Positions 33,660 to 47,701 are shown, counted from the stretch's first letter. The stretch: 64,000 bases of DNA from Nymphaea colorata (GCF_008831285.2 NC_045141.1:17780106-17844105), one strand, 5' to 3'. Translations and numbers: made by a program. The notes: generated by a model not told the origin, from the letters alone.

Positions 33660-35117
33660 GTGATATGTATACATTTCAAAGTGCCATTAATGTCGTTGAT
33701 GAACTTGTCAATTAACTATGCAGTAAGATGGATTCTGCAAGATCTTCCATAAGGTTAAGTCGTTGGTCTCCCCAGACACATCCAAGTGCAGCACTGCAAC
33801 TAGTTAGGGAACAACTGTATAATATTCTCAATGTCTGGTTTGACCTTTCATGAGATTATACAAGTGGTTACAAACAGCTCTATATATAGATTCCAACTTT
33901 TGAGTACGGAAGCAAATTGCTTCACCCAGGAATAGCTTATTATATTAGAGGTGCAGAAGAGGGGAACTGGATCCTAAACAAAAATAAAATGACAGAAGAT
34001 TTCATACCATGCAGATGCGACCCATTTGCATCCCTACCCACTAGGACAGAAAATCTTCCTTGACAGACAAAACCAAGATCTGACTGAAAGTCTGTAACTT
34101 GTTTACTATTCAAAACCATTTTCGTTGGTGGGGTTGTCTGGCTACTTGTTCGTGGTCGTCATCAAAATTATTTGCAAGGCATGTGTTGTTGAGTTGTTCT
34201 CAACCCACCACAGCCAGAAAAGGGGAAATGGTTTGAAGTTCAGTACAATTGATACTCGAAAAGAAACGTGCCCAAGAAAGTAAACTAATCAAATAATTAG
34301 CTTATGTTACATTACTTACCTGGATTTCTTTATTTCTGCTTCTCGGCTTGTAGTCAGTATATATGGCCGGTGAACGAACTCAACAAAGCTTGTATGGCTT
34401 CTTCTTTAATTTTGAACGGTGGAATTAAGATCCCTAAAGCTTAAGCATCTTATGACCTAAATGAGAACACTCACTTTTTTGAAAAAAAAAAAAAATAGGT
34501 ATATGTGTATATAGTTGAAAAATGTATTTGTTTATGTGAGCATGCATTTGTATAGTTGTATATGCGTATGTTAACTATACCATATGGGCTATGCGAATGA
34601 TGCTAAACAATGTTGAGATAATAAAAATTTACTGATGAAGAAACCAAGTTTCGGTCATGCGTTCTTTCAGGCGAACCCTAACATTCACGAGCTACATCAA
34701 GCTGAGGTGTGAGCTTATCAGCATTTGGGTTCATTCAAGGGGGAGAAAAAGAATATTGTCGACATTTCATGCACGGAATAAATGGAGGCAGCTGCCTTTA
34801 CCTACAATTTCAACAAGCGGAAGTTTTAATTTCTGTTGTTTTATTTTTCGAATCATTGTTTTGTTAAAATTAATAATCTTGTGGCAGTGGTTTTCTCTAG
34901 AAAGAAAAACGAGAGGAGTTTGCGAGTTCTTTGTCACTCACAAAGCGAAGCAAACTCAAGCTATAGAGGAGCTTAGATGTTACTTCCAAAAATACTTTAG
35001 GGGCCATTTGCCATGGTGTGCAATACAATCCCAAAGATTGACATAGAATCTACTCTAATCTTTAGGATATATTCATGAAATAATGTGTTAGTCTTGTTTG
35101 TTGAAAAGCACAGTCTA
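33660..35117. other. Gene-poor spacer
   Basis: No supported gene. The 129-codon ORF at 34657-35046 has no recognised motif. A stretch near 33890 resembles about 24440 (AGCTCTATATATAGATTC), a minor dispersed repeat. Confidence 0.4.
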
Positions 35118-35537
35118 GGAGCATTTGACGGTCTTGAATTTTGATTCTAGAATTAAAATTCTAGAAACAAAATTCTACCTCAAACTGGAATTGGAATGAA
35201 AATTCCAGTTTTAGTTTTCTTTTGTGTTTGAGAGTTCAGAATTTTAATTTCAGGATTGAAAATGACGTGTTTGATAAAAAAGGGAATTAAAATTTTAGGG
35301 CTGATGAATTAAAACCATCATGACATGCGCTTAAAGAAAGATGAAATAAATTATGAAATTCTGTAATCATAATTCTACCCCCTAGAATAAAATCAAAATT
35401 CCTAAATTTGGATTCAAGATATATAGCTTATAATACGGAATCAATTCCTTGTTTGATAACACATTATTATTTAACCAAAAATGAGAATTTAATTATATAA
35501 TTACATAAACAATTCCAGCCTCATCAAACACTGCTCC
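35118..35537. mobile_element. MITE-like element related to 10888-11337
   Basis: It starts GGAGCATTTGA and ends TCAAACACTGCTCC. The interior is built of GAATTTTGATTCTAGAATTAAAATTC-like inverted words, as in the 10888 element. It is also preceded by an AATTCATA/AATAATGTGTTAGT motif that stands beside the 10888 element (about 11395). Target duplication not certain. Confidence 0.55.
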
Positions 35538-35539
35538 CC

Positions 35540-38500
35540 ATAGTAATGTTTAATAGCCTTGGACCCCATGTTGATCTGAAATGCAAATGCTGCCTGCAAG
35601 AGACCCACTGTGTTTAAACAAACAGTGGTGCCGTTCATGGATTTTAGCGGCGGGTCTGATATGAGGTCCGGCCACGGACCGACATATACACCAGTGCTTG
35701 TATTGTTGAAAATCTGTCGGAATGTTCAATATTTTTCTTTTAGAAACCAACCGATCACGGTTGTCTGTAAATGAATGCACGAGATTGGCCGATACATGCC
35801 TTAAATGTTGTCATTTCAACCTTTGCTGTGACCAGACTGAAGCAATTCAGCATTTATGTCTCTCACAGTGAACACGGTTGCTCTCATATTCCGCGAACGC
35901 AACCTCACTCTGTACAACTTTATTTTCCGTGAACTTTTTCTATTGTTTAGTAGTCTTTCATGCATTTAAATAAAAGTAGCTAGCGGAGAAGGTTTTCTAC
36001 ACTGATAAACATAGCTAGGCTGCCGAACTTTGGATGAATAAGGTCAACTTTAGCTGTTCAGAATGAAAAATAATTTTTTTCCAAAATACTTCCAATTTTT
36101 TTTACAAAAAATTCAAAGAATGGCACAAAATAGAGTGGCAACTTTTTTTTGCTACTTTTTCTGTGTCTTAGCTGCTCTTATAGCAGCTCATCAGTGGGAA
36201 CAACTCATGAGATTAAGTACACCTAGCCTTGCTCATGATCATTTTTCTATGAAAAATCAGAAAGAAACATGCATTAAAATATAGAACGTCTATCAACATT
36301 TATTTTGAATAAAAAGTATTTGAAACTTTAGGAACATCAACTTACCGACTTTAATTTATTCGGCCCGCGGTATCTGCACCTGTTTTTGGCAGCTACTGAT
36401 AGAACACAACCAAAATTTTCTGTGAGATTCCGGGGCACTTGAAGCATGATTTCTTTAGGTGCCGAACAAGTAATGTTTGGTGACTGATGCCGACGCAGAA
36501 GACCAATTAATTAAATGATAAAGTTTCATGAAGGCAGAAGCTTTTTGCTACTTTCTAATGCATGCCAATCCAACTACAGTTGCACCTAACACAAAAAAAT
36601 GAAACCCTACCACATTATGTAGCATAGAGACCATAGGCTTTTGAGTTCTAGTAGTACCATCACATTTCATCGCATCAGTCAAGGAAATCTTATAAAAGTA
36701 TGCGCCCATGCAAGGACTCCACGTATATTGGACTTAGGAATTTCAAATTAAAGAGATGAACAGTGCAATATCTGCCCTAAGATCTTCTTTTATGTTTAAC
36801 TTGAAGAAATCGCATTGGCTCGGGGCACTTTGTCGCCCACTGGTGATATAAAACTCCCAGAAATTAAAAAAAAAAAGACTAGTGTTATTAGAAGAACTCC
36901 CAGAAAACTACTTTCATCACATAAAGACAGGTGATATATTGAAAAAACATTATATTTTATCTGGGTTGCATTGTCTTGTTATAAACATGTAATTAAGAGC
37001 AATACATCTTCAAATACTGACCATGCATGTCCGAGATCGTGCATGCAGGAAGGCCTGAATAACATATATAAACTGCCAAACTACAACTACTGGTATTTAT
37101 TAATGCACCTAACTTTGCATTATTGTTTGGACATCTTGAAAAAGGAAAAACTTGGGAGAATTTAAAATTCTCAATGATCGACGCACATGGCCCATACAGT
37201 GTCATGAATCTCAGAAATGTGACAGAAAGCAGTGCAGGCAATTTGTGGGCCAACTCCTCTGTAGACCCCATTAAGCGTGCATTCACTAAGGGTCATACTT
37301 ATAAAGTGGTGTAGAGAAAGAACAGTGGCATTATCACCCAACTCCCGCTGAAGATTATAGAATGGTTTAAAATCATAGATGAATGTCGCATTGACTTGAT
37401 GTTGCCATCTTGGTACTGCCAAATTTAAGTGCCTCCACTGCTTGCAGGACTTGCACCAGTTTTTGCAGGTCAGGACAAGATCCACAAAATCTCGACACAA
37501 TTTGAATCGACCAGTGGTCCATTTAGTAGTTCTCCAGAACAAAAGTTGGATCTGAACAGTGGATTTGATCAAGAATCCGGCCGGTTGATTTACGCATAAT
37601 CGCCGGATCTTAATCCAGTCGGACCGGAATAATCGTCGGTTCTACGATATAAATCTGATTGGAGTCTATAGGAACATTTAAAGCATCATGAGACTGAGAT
37701 ATGTGCTACGTTGTTTAACCTAATTCTCTGAACTTTTTTGACTAAAAGGAAAAAAATGTAGAGTTAGGTTTAAGAAGCTCACATCAAGGTGGTTGAGAGA
37801 TATCACATGGATACACAACATCTTCCTCCCACAAAGAAAAGTCTCTACACTCATGACTCTTTATCCCACAAAATGTTGACTTTATCTTCTTAAGTCCATA
37901 CTTGCATGAGACACACGCATAGTAGTTGACCTCAGGCTACTTTTGATTGAATATGGCTACCAAACGAACGGTGGACAGTCTTTATCTAATCTCACTCAAT
38001 TAAGGATGAAAACCTGTTTATGAACATTTCTTTGCGCTGCTAATCCGCTTAACGAGCCTGTGCAAGTTTGGCAGCTCTTCTTACGACTCGGTTCGTTAAC
38101 ATGAGGGTGAGCTCAGCTAAATTTGCTAATGAAGCCCACTTTACTCTTGCAAATGAACATTTTTGTACGTCGAGCAGAACCAATCAGTGATAAAAAGAAT
38201 ATTATGTTCTTGGAACACATGAAGATTCATATTTCCAGACCGTCATGATTTTGTTTTAGAAAACGTAATAGAACTGTCATCTGTTTGATTTACGAATAAC
38301 ATCCATAATCATATCATGTTTTATCGAACAAGAACTTAAATCGTGTGGTTTGAGAACAACTAATCTGAAAATGGAATCCATTTGAATCCTGCTTCATATT
38401 TAACAAGTTAATAGTGCATACCTTGCATTCAAATCTTTTTTTCCCTTTAAAGGTGAGAGGTTCAATGCCACTGCCCCTGTACCCACCTCCTTCAAAGTTC

Positions 38501-39860
38501 ACATAGCTTACTTCAAAACATATTACGGATTAAAAGAGATGCACACTAGAACGTAACAACAATTACATCAGGATTTGTACACAAGTCCCTTTACCTTGCG
38601 TTCAGGGACATTATGCATCAACCAACACCAGCCATAATAACTAGCTAAAATCCAGTCACAACCACCCTCCAACTGCTCAATTAGTATCTTCTTAAGCATT
38701 TCCTTCCAGAGATCAACAGTGATAATCACTACCATTTTTCCCGGGAATTGGGAAAGATATAAAGTGGTTCGATTTGAAAAGATTTGTGTCGTCCGTCAAC
38801 CTATAGAGTAGTTTAACAATAATAACATAATGTCACTGTTCCATGAATCTGCCTCGAGGTAGATTAATAAAACACTCATGCATTACATGATTCTACCTTT
38901 TTTTTTTGGGTAAATTCATGAAACAGTAATAATATGCGCTTTTGATCTGTTCCTAGTGTTGGAAATATGAAGCCTAAAGGGGAACGAAATAATTCAAGAT
39001 TATCCCTTTCCTCTGTGTATGAGAAGACGTAGATCCAAAATTGGAATGGGAAAAATTATCCTGGGGATTAATTTTTTTTGGCGGGGATTAATAGTTACGT
39101 GTTTGAATGGCACGTGAGGCCCCACAAGAAAACAGGGAGAAAAATTCCATGTATTATTATAATAATCTTTTTAGCGATTCATGCTCGATTACATGGATCA
39201 GAAACATAGAATCAACAAGCAATCATTATTCTATCAAAAGTTTTATGTCCTGTAAAAGTAAAACAAAGGTTTTCATTTTTCTTTTCTTCTTGTTTGTCAC
39301 AAGGTTATATCGTTAAGAACGCCTTTTCCTTTTTTTTTTAAAGAGTTTTAAATGCAAAGAAGATGGAAGTGGGTGAGATCACACCCACCGCACTGTCCCC
39401 AACTGCATCCCTCGTGAGCCGAAGCAACCAAGAAAAGATTTTAATGAAAAGGCAGAAGCAGATTCAGAGAACAAGTAGAGGAATAAATAAAAAAGAACAG
39501 AGCAACCCCTTTTTAACATGCTTCATGAAAAACAAAGCGTTCTAATATCCCATCTGTACTTGGAAAGAGGAGGCTGAAGAAATAACTCCAAACAGCCTGT
39601 TGACACACTGGCCTTTAAAAACATTTATAATTCAATAAAAGCTGCCCTGCCCCAAGAGAAAACAATCAGTATTCAAATTTCAAAAAGAAACGAACAATCA
39701 ATCAAACACTTTCAGGAGAAGAAATGAGAAATCTCTATTGACCAGATAAAAATTATACAAAAAATAACAAATCTGTATTCGGGTGTTCTTTGTTTCCCTT
39801 TTCTTTTTGCGATTTTTGCTGACAAGAATCGGATGAGAGGAATGTTTCACAGACAAAAAG
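35540..39860. other. Gene-poor spacer between the MITE and the ATL gene
   Basis: No supported gene in 4.3 kb. A small foldback lies at about 38836-38938 (CACTGTTCCATGAATCT against TTCATGAAACAGTAATA). About 39700-39865 is the likely ATL 3'UTR on the minus strand. Short ORFs near 37000-37570 have no recognisable motifs. Confidence 0.4.
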
Positions 39861-39865
39861 TGCTC

Positions 39866-41326
39866 TCAAACAGGGGGGATTGGAGCTGAATGCATCACTC
39901 TGTTCTGCTTCCCAACAATCCAATTGAGTGTTCGCTTGGCAAAGGATGGCGTTGAGCTGATTTGAGACTCTACACTGTAGAAACTGCAGCTCTCTTCATC
40001 CACACCACATACACTACTTCTAGGCAACGAACAAGCATCACCATGGTTCATCCATCCTTCAACCTCAATCTCAGACACGGTAGTCCTCTGGCTGCTGCTC
40101 TGCTTCAGCTTCGCATCATCCACCCTCTGCATCGGCAGCCGGAAGGAGAACGCCCTTCTGGATGGATCTGTGGAGGAAGACGGCTTGTCCTTCTTTGTTC
40201 GGAGCCAGATCTTTGAAACCGAAAAGCTTTCCTTTTTGTCCTCCCGAATCACCGCCGAGCTGCCTCCATGGCAGTCTGCAATTCGAAATCCTTCCTTTCT
40301 AGGCTGTGAATTCTTTGAGAAGTCACACATGGAGACGGTAGGCCTGTGGCCCGGCACCAAAGGCAAAGGTGCCGTCGTTGTGGGTCTTTTCCTTTTCACT
40401 GGAACAATGGGTACTTGCAGGAGAGAGGCTTCATCCAAGACATACTCAAAAGAACCCATTGAGTAACATCTCCTGGAGTCCACATTACTGATGCTGCTGC
40501 TGCTCTCCCCTGCGCCTATGCCCCTGGCAGAGACGTCCCCAGCAACGGTACCACCAACGGCATCTGTGTTCCTCAGCTTACCCAGCTTCACCGGCACCAC
40601 TTTCGCCTCCTCCCTCGCCGGATTATCAACTGGTTTCTGCGAATTCTCGACGAGGGCAGGCGGGAAGCCGTCTTCGGATGCCAAATTCGTCGGGGCAGCA
40701 GAAAGAGAGTCCCGGAAGTCTCTGTCGACGATCTCCCGGGAGCTTTCGCTGCCGGATTCAAGAACCAGGACGACCGGCGAGCAAGTGTTTGACGGAAAGT
40801 CAGGGAGGAGACTCCCTCTGCACAGCGGGCATGTTGAATGTGAGAGCAACCATGTATCTATACACTCTAGATGGAATGCATGGCTGCACTTGGGCAGCAG
40901 CCTAAGCTTGTCGTCTGGCTCAAATTCGCAGAGGCAGACGGCACAATCGAATGGGTTCTTAGCTCCGATGATGGACTTGTAGAGGAACACAGGGAGGGTG
41001 TCGATGTAAGACTGGTCCACCCCTGCATCATGAAGATGGAAGAGCTGCTGCAGCTGCCCTTGTAAGACGGTCACATTGTCCATGTCATTGGAGTCCCTCC
41101 TCGAAGGCCTAATAAGGAATCTAACAAGAAGGTGAAGCAGACCGGAGATGAAGAATATGACGGCCAGAATTATTATGATCAGCAAGATGCTAGGACTGAT
41201 CTTGTTCTCAAAGCTTTGGTCATAGCGCGGCGGTGGAGAAGGGGGGGGAGGGCCAAGAAAGTATTGCATAAATGGGGAAGGATAAGAACTCTCATTTCTC
41301 CTGCTTCCATTCAACACCCAGCTCAT
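39866..41326 (-). CDS. ATL-family RING-H2 finger E3 ubiquitin ligase (ATL13/ATL46-like)
   Basis: Single-exon gene of 486 aa, as usual for ATLs. A proline-rich N-terminus (GPPPPSPPP) precedes one transmembrane helix (about residues 46-72, SILLIIIILAVIFFISGLLH). Next comes the GLD-type motif (GVDQSYIDTLPVF, 102-114) and a canonical RING-H2: C128-X2-C131-X15-C147-X-H149-X2-H152-X2-C155-X10-C166-X2-C169, with W159 in the E2-binding position. The long C-terminal tail is low-complexity and Ser-rich, with conserved-looking blocks FSVSKIWLRTKK and RRAFSFRLP and a terminal RTLNWIVG. ATLs recruit E2 through the RING and ubiquitinate substrates at membranes, often in defence or stress responses; the substrate here is unknown. 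The tail and length fit the ATL13/46/47 group. The leader likely extends past a GAA repeat (about 41456-41480). A possible 5'UTR donor lies just upstream (CCAAG|GTGAGA on the minus strand). Confidence 0.95.
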   Translation of the reverse strand: MSWVLNGSRRNESSYPSPFMQYFLGPPPPSPPPRYDQSFENKISPSILLIIIILAVIFFISGLLHLLVRFLIRPSRRDSNDMDNVTVLQGQLQQLFHLHDAGVDQSYIDTLPVFLYKSIIGAKNPFDCAVCLCEFEPDDKLRLLPKCSHAFHLECIDTWLLSHSTCPLCRGSLLPDFPSNTCSPVVLVLESGSESSREIVDRDFRDSLSAAPTNLASEDGFPPALVENSQKPVDNPAREEAKVVPVKLGKLRNTDAVGGTVAGDVSARGIGAGESSSSISNVDSRRCYSMGSFEYVLDEASLLQVPIVPVKRKRPTTTAPLPLVPGHRPTVSMCDFSKNSQPRKEGFRIADCHGGSSAVIREDKKESFSVSKIWLRTKKDKPSSSTDPSRRAFSFRLPMQRVDDAKLKQSSSQRTTVSEIEVEGWMNHGDACSLPRSSVCGVDEESCSFYSVESQISSTPSFAKRTLNWIVGKQNRVMHSAPIPPV

Positions 41327-42420
41327 CTTCTCCTTTGATAAACAAGCATCTACCAGAAGAAATGGCCTGAAGAGAAAACTAAACTGAAACTGAGAAAATG
41401 TGAATTTCTCTCACCTTGGATCTCTGAGTCTTCCACAAGAATCACCACCACAGAGAAGAAGAAGAAGAAGAAGAAGAAGAGGGTAACCCATATTTTGTTT
41501 GTTGAGCCCAAATGAAAAGCATTGATGATCCCACCAACTCACAGAGAGTGAGGGTGTGCATTAAAGGCACGATGAGGGAGACACCCTTCCCATGCCAACT
41601 TATAGCAGAAAGGGAAACCTGCAGGTCAATGATGGTAAAACAAGAACCCATCTTGGGCATAGAAGAAAATCTGTCATTGCACCAGGTAGAAAAGAAAAGG
41701 AAGGGGAATAAACATACGCTGAAGAACTCAGCATAAATCTTAGGCAGAAATAAATAAATGAAATACAGATTACCCATGATTCAAAAGAGGGGGCACTGAA
41801 GATTGCAGCAACTTCTTAATGATCATTTAATTATTGAGAAATTGATCTACCCGCCAGATTCCTTTCAAGTTTGTTATTGCATCTGGAAACGCACATACAT
41901 ATGGTCTAACGTCATTAATGCGAACCAAAGTGGCCCATGAATGTGAAAAAAATATTAACAAAAACTCCCCAAGGAATATTTATCCTTCTCCCTTGTTCTG
42001 TCAAAGGAAATGGATACTGAGAAAAAAAAAAAAAAGAAAACAACGGCGAGGATAAGATAGAAGCCTAGAGAAAGTAGAAGTGAAAAGTTTGTGCTTTTAT
42101 TGGATAGAGAGAGAGAGAGAGTGAGAGAGACAGAGCTTCTGTCTGTGTATTGGCAGACAATGACAATGGTTGAAGAAAGCTTAGTGTGGTGCGTCAATCG
42201 AGCCCACTTCGGTCTCCCTCTCTCCCTTGTCGTGCCGCTAAAATTGGGTCATGGACACCGAAGTTGTCAGAACAGGTTCCTGATCCTGAGTAACCTTTTT
42301 TGGAGGAAAAATTGGATCCATTTTCATGTCAAATCTATTAGAGTTTTATGTGAAGACTTCCAAAGCACTAATTTTTAAAGATCATATTTGCAACATTGAA
42401 AACACATACAAGTGAAATAG
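41327..42420 (-). promoter_or_regulatory. 5' leader and promoter region of the ATL gene
   Basis: On the minus strand this holds a CTT/CT-rich leader (41450-41480) and further CT-rich sequence (42105-42135). No unequivocal TATA box was found, so the start site is not assigned. Confidence 0.4.
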
Positions 42421-42429
42421 CAGATTATA

Positions 42430-44300
42430 TTAAAGGAAAGATAAAAAAAGATATGACTTGAAACAAATTTAGATCCATTTTGCTATCGTTTGTATCATAG
42501 AGAAACAGAGAGCGAGTTTTGAGGAGAAATCTATTCTTCCAAAAAAAAAAAAAAAAAGGCACCTGTTCTTCTTTTAATATAACGAGGAGCCGCTGAATTT
42601 TGAAGACATTTTCATCTGACAGATCTTTTATGTTTAACTCACTCAAGCGGGTAATATAAAATACTCAAACATTTGTGAGGTTCTTCTAATATCTTCAGAG
42701 ATTGAGCGTGTTTTCGATAATCTTTCTGATATCTTTCTAATTTCCAAAACTCAAGTTAATTAATGATAATGGCAAAGAAAAAGGGGTTCTGAGATCCGAG
42801 TGAGGGTAATCTCGGAATTGTTGTTTTAAATAAATACTAACGTCTTTATTTTACAAGAAATTACGCGTGATTTCCGGTCAACGCTTTTGATCCAATAAAT
42901 TGACACAAGTAACAGTGTTTTGAACGTGGCACTGAAGTCCAGGAAAGGACGGTGTTGACCTTTGACTTTGCAAATTTTCAAATGGATCAGGTAAGAAAAA
43001 GAAAAGGCTTCTGACGGAGATGGGATCCGATCAGTTGGATCCACTGCAAGTACTGGATCCGCAGCTCAATATGGGTTTTGCTTCTGAATCCGAGTTTGGA
43101 AATTAAGAGGAGTTCAGCACAACTAAGGCTTAAATGCAAGTTAAATCCAGATTTCAAGCTAATCGGATCTAAACTTGGCTTAAAAAATCCGATTCCCCTT
43201 CAGTTTGAAATCTCGAATACAAATAAGTATCAAGAGTTTGGAAAATCGAATCCAAATAAAATATTATTGGATCTTATTCAAGGATAAATAAACCCATCGT
43301 TTATTTGATTTTAGATGCACACACATATATATACATTTTCTACATCAAAAACATATGAAAAAAGACAATTGAGGTTTTATAAAAAAAAAGTCAACGTTCA
43401 CAAATTAATTTTATTTTTTTATTCGCATAAATGGAAAAAATTTTGAAAAAGGAGAAAGGACATTAACAAGAAAATAATAAAGTAAGGAGTCGTTAAACTT
43501 AACCCCGGGAGCTCACGGTCAAGGACGAAAAGGGCCCTGCATTGTCAAAGCCTTAAGGGTCTCCGGAAAGTAGTGCCTCCTTGAAATTCAAAACTGCCTT
43601 GAGAAGCTCAACTTGTCTTTTGCCTTGCCAGAGTTAATGAGCAAAAGAGTCAAAGCCTAGTCGCCCCTTGGTGTCAGTTCGCCGAATTAGATGGGGGTTG
43701 GATGGAAATATAGCTCCCTAGAGCTGTGTCAAGAATAGTGACGATATTTTGGAAGAACCCCGACGTGAAATTCTAGTATCGGCCTTTTACTCGCCAAAAT
43801 ATCGTGATAGTAAAGCCTTAAATTAAATGAACGTAGGTTCCCTGCTTCCTGATTCACTTCCTTCTCGCTGGAAGAAAGACATTTCTTGATGACATTTGGT
43901 AGGTGTAAAGTGTTTGACTGAGACAATGAGTTGGTTTTATTGACCTTTTGATGATTGACTTGAAACCCAAAAAAAAAAAAAAAAGCATTAGTTATTTTTG
44001 CGTATACATGAGCCTATGTATGTCCAGTTATATTCCTTTTTAAAACGCTAAATAAGTGAACTAATTATTTTGTTACGTATAAGCTTCTCGTGGAATAAGC
44101 TGGTTTTTGGGTTGTAGGAAGCTTCAAAGTTTTGCAGCAAATTCACGGTTCATCTATAATTTTTATTTTATTTATTTTTATGTATAAATGGTCGTCGTTC
44201 AAAGGGCGTTTGATTGCTGTCCATTGATACATGGCAAACAGGTCAGGTGCTCTCTCACCCTTCAAATGCCTTATCGGGCAACCGTGGGCCGTAGTGATCT
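42430..44300. other. Gene-poor AT-rich spacer with dispersed repeat scraps
   Basis: About 43015-43290 is rich in GGATCCGATC/GAATCCGAG-type words like the 49429 element but has no definable ends. About 43490-43740 is GC-richer with no coding match. No supported gene. Confidence 0.4.
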
Positions 44301-44315
44301 TCACAAAGTATGGTT

Positions 44316-44318
<3 letters not shown>

Positions 44319-44379
<61 letters not shown>
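44319..44379. repeat. TA microsatellite (about 30 units)
   Basis: An uninterrupted (AT)n of about 61 bp followed by a GA run. Apparent ORFs across it are Tyr-Ile repeats and not genes. Confidence 0.93.
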
Positions 44380-44384
<5 letters not shown>

Positions 44385-44388
<4 letters not shown>

Positions 44389-47300
44389 AGCTTCCAATTT
44401 TTCAAACTTGCTTGGGAAAGATAAATATAAAATGAAATTTTATGGAATGAAATGGGGATTCGCATATTTGGGCATGTGAACAAAATATGAAGTTTGCCAT
44501 CTTTTTCTTCCTACGTAGGTTGAAAGATGCGCTTGGTTGTCTGCTGCCGATGCTTGCGCCAAAAAAAGTTGGCCAGCTAAACCAGTGGACCGAGTTCGCG
44601 TTTGGATAAGGAGAGAAACGTGGACTACTTCATGATTTTTTTTTTCTTTCTGCTAAAATTTATTACGTGTATAGACCGGATGATAGCAAATACTTCCAAA
44701 AACAAAGGAGAAAAATATATTGGTCGATTCAACAAGGTCCATTTTTAATGTATAGAACAAGTTTTTTTTGAAAGACTAATTTTGTGTAACATTGGTGAAA
44801 AAGCATGACTTTAGCTGTAAAAGAACTATGTTGAGTCGATCTATTTCATTTAAAAGTTGTTTGAATGGTGGAAGAAAATGTGGTTCAGACGTAGACTTAA
44901 GCTCAAATGCTGCAGAAAGGTGTATATTCCAGAACGTGAGTGCAAGTACATATGAAAAAGCAGAGCAGAATGTCTCCCACGTTCTTTTCAAAACACATCC
45001 TCTTCATCGTGATCATCACTGAGGATGGTTTTCCCGCCCGCCTGCAACTTTGATGAGCTATCAACGCATGAAAGCATTCCATCACTTAGCAACTCCAACC
45101 AAACCAGCAGAAGCTGTTCCTAAAAGAAAGAGAAAGAAACAGATTCCTGTAGAATATCTGTGGTCGATTGACAAAAGGTTTTGCTCTTTTCATCATTCAA
45201 AAACTTCCAACTTGAGAAGAAGATGGACCCAGTAAGTAATGAATGCATGTCGGGAATTAGGAGGTGGGTTCTGCTCTCTCGAGTGTCGGTGATTGGTGAT
45301 AGATGATGACAGCGTGAAGGTGGCGGTGGTAGCTTTGGCTGGAGCCAGCGGCAATGGTGGAGGTGGTGGTGGTGGCGGCGGCAGGAGTAGCAGCAGCACG
45401 TAATGGGCGGTAATGAGTGACGATGACCTCTCAGGTATAAAGGCTGCAAATTGGCCAGCTCCACTTGGATCTCGGTAGAAGGGGATTCAAACTTCAAACA
45501 GAGCCTATTGATACTGTGAGATCATCGTGACTCTTATCATTCGTCTTATGATCCGAGACTCATAAAAAGGTGTGTTTTGAAATATCATTCGTTTAAATAA
45601 ATTGAGAGACATAGATTATCAATTCATGCCACATGTTAAAAACCATGAATTTAAGGTTAGATTGAGGAGGGGTGATCTTAAATCCATAAATCTAAGATCT
45701 TAGGATATTAGATCACCGTGGATCTCAAATTCACGATAAAACAAACACAACCCCATGTAAATGGATCTCCAAGAGCGCTCAAATGCGAGAGCGTGGTGTA
45801 TGTTTGGTGTGATCGGTGGTTCAGCTTTTTAGGTATCTTGAGCCATTGGTGTTTCTATGTTTTAAGACACTTTTAAATATGTCTTTTGATGTGTAGAAGC
45901 TACCTGAAAGAAGAGTGGAAGCTACCTGAAAGAAGGGCCAAGGCCCTCCCCCTTCTCCCTGCCCTCATGGTTTAAGGCTGCTTCGGAACTTCGTTGGACT
46001 TATAATTATGATGACATGCTTACTACCCCTTAAAGTTTAAAGGAGTAGCACCCACGAGAACCAAACTAACCATGCATTGTTAACACGCCTATCACTTCGA
46101 CCAGATATGTTTTGAAACACTTTAATCCAAATCCAAAACACTTTTTTAGGACATATAGGATCCTACCGATGAAAAGTAATTCCTTTTTTTTTCTAAATAA
46201 TATTGGCTTATCATTCATAGCAGATTTAGAACTTTCTTTCGTTGCAACTTCTCCCTTGTCATGTGTGCATGTGCGAACTGGGTCCCTAGTGCAAAGATAT
46301 AGTTATGTTCAGGGTCCATCAATGTGCTACACAAGGGAAGTGGACCCACATTAAAAAGGGATTCCAGTAGCTTGTGGGGATAAGGCATTTTGAAAAGATA
46401 GGTCTCTAGTTTGATTCCTATAAGTGTTATGTTTCTGCACTACATTTCAAGTTTGATTCACATAACTACTGTCATTGTTGATGCCGACGCAAAACCCCAA
46501 TGAAGAAAGACCCGAAACAGTTTTTTTGGTCCGAACGTTCGACAACATCTCCTGCATATACTTGAATTCACATATCATATCTACATAGTATCTAGCTTAC
46601 CTTATGAGCCTTATAAAATAGGAAGGTTGATAACTTAGTTTCCCTATGCTATACATATGGCTCATGAGTTCATGAAACTTGATTGACGAAGTCCGGAACT
46701 AGAAAAATCAAGCATATAGTACATGTTCTGCACTAGCTTTCATGGAGGATCTCGGCAAGTCTGAGCTTCTCTGTAAATATTAATGTAGAGGAAAATTGAA
46801 GTTGGAAGGAGAGAAGTTAGTGTGATAACTTTCAAACAAACACCATCATGAACTTCTGTGAATTCAAATTGTTGATTGATGAATTTGTTAGTATGATTTC
46901 GAACTTTTTTGGAGTGCTTTGGTTTTTAAAAAAAAGAGTGTGCAGGAGGCAGTGTACTATCCTTTAGGCGTGCACATTACTGATCAGGAGAGTGGTAAAC
47001 AACTGGAGATCGAATCAAGTCTAATGTCCACTCTCAAGATGAGCAGAATCTGGGTTGTCTGTATTGTTTTATGTTATATCGTTTTTGGATTTTTTTAATG
47101 GTGAGGTTTACTTGGATATTATTCAACAGAGTAGTTTTCTTCATGGAAATATCTATATTTTTAAAAATAAATAAAATTTCCTCAGCCAGGCAAAAGCAAG
47201 GTCTAGATGTCCTTTCTTCTTTTTTTTTTAACATATGGGATCCGTAAATTCATGATGTGCATATTTAACCCGGTTTTAGTTGTTTATTGCTTGAATATCA

Positions 47301-47690
47301 AAGCATAGCATTTTGGTCGGTCATCATCAAGGTCTGTCCCCGTGGTTCAACCTAAGGAAAACTCTGTGAAGCCTTTAAATGAACCGACCTACCCATGTGC
47401 AAGGAATTGCTCTCTTTAAATGCGTCCACTTAGTAATGTTATCCCCAGCCCCAGGTAGTGAGGTGAAAATTAGGCGTTTTTCAACACCACAAGCATGAAC
47501 CATGTTGAGAAAATCACCAAAAATATTTTTAGTATGCAAATTGAAGCATAAAGAGAGCCCTAAATCCCGAGGGATGAGGAAAAGGAAGAGGCTTCGGCCT
47601 TTACTTGAGCGATGGGAATACTCTCTCGCTCACTCGAACTGCTCTTTTTTACCAACTCTTTTGTCTTTTTAATGCAGTACCATTGTGCTC
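44385..47690. other. Gene-poor spacer
   Basis: No supported gene. A GGT/GGC-rich purine stretch at 45320-45400 creates poly-His/Pro ORFs on the minus strand that look artefactual. A short direct duplication (GAAGCTACCTGAAAGAAG, twice) lies near 45895-45935. Confidence 0.4.
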
Positions 47691-47701
47691 GTTCTTGCCA
47701 T

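Noticed and set aside
40491-40982. 163-codon plus-strand ORF
   Set aside because: It is antisense to the ATL coding sequence; the GC-rich coding strand keeps its opposite frame open. It has no motif and no promoter.
44188-44483. ORFs with Tyr-Ile repeats on both strands (also 33232-33513)
   Set aside because: Simple translations of TA microsatellites.
45120-45497. Minus-strand ORFs rich in His, Pro and Leu
   Set aside because: Derived from a low-complexity GGT/GGC stretch; frames overlap and no domain is present.
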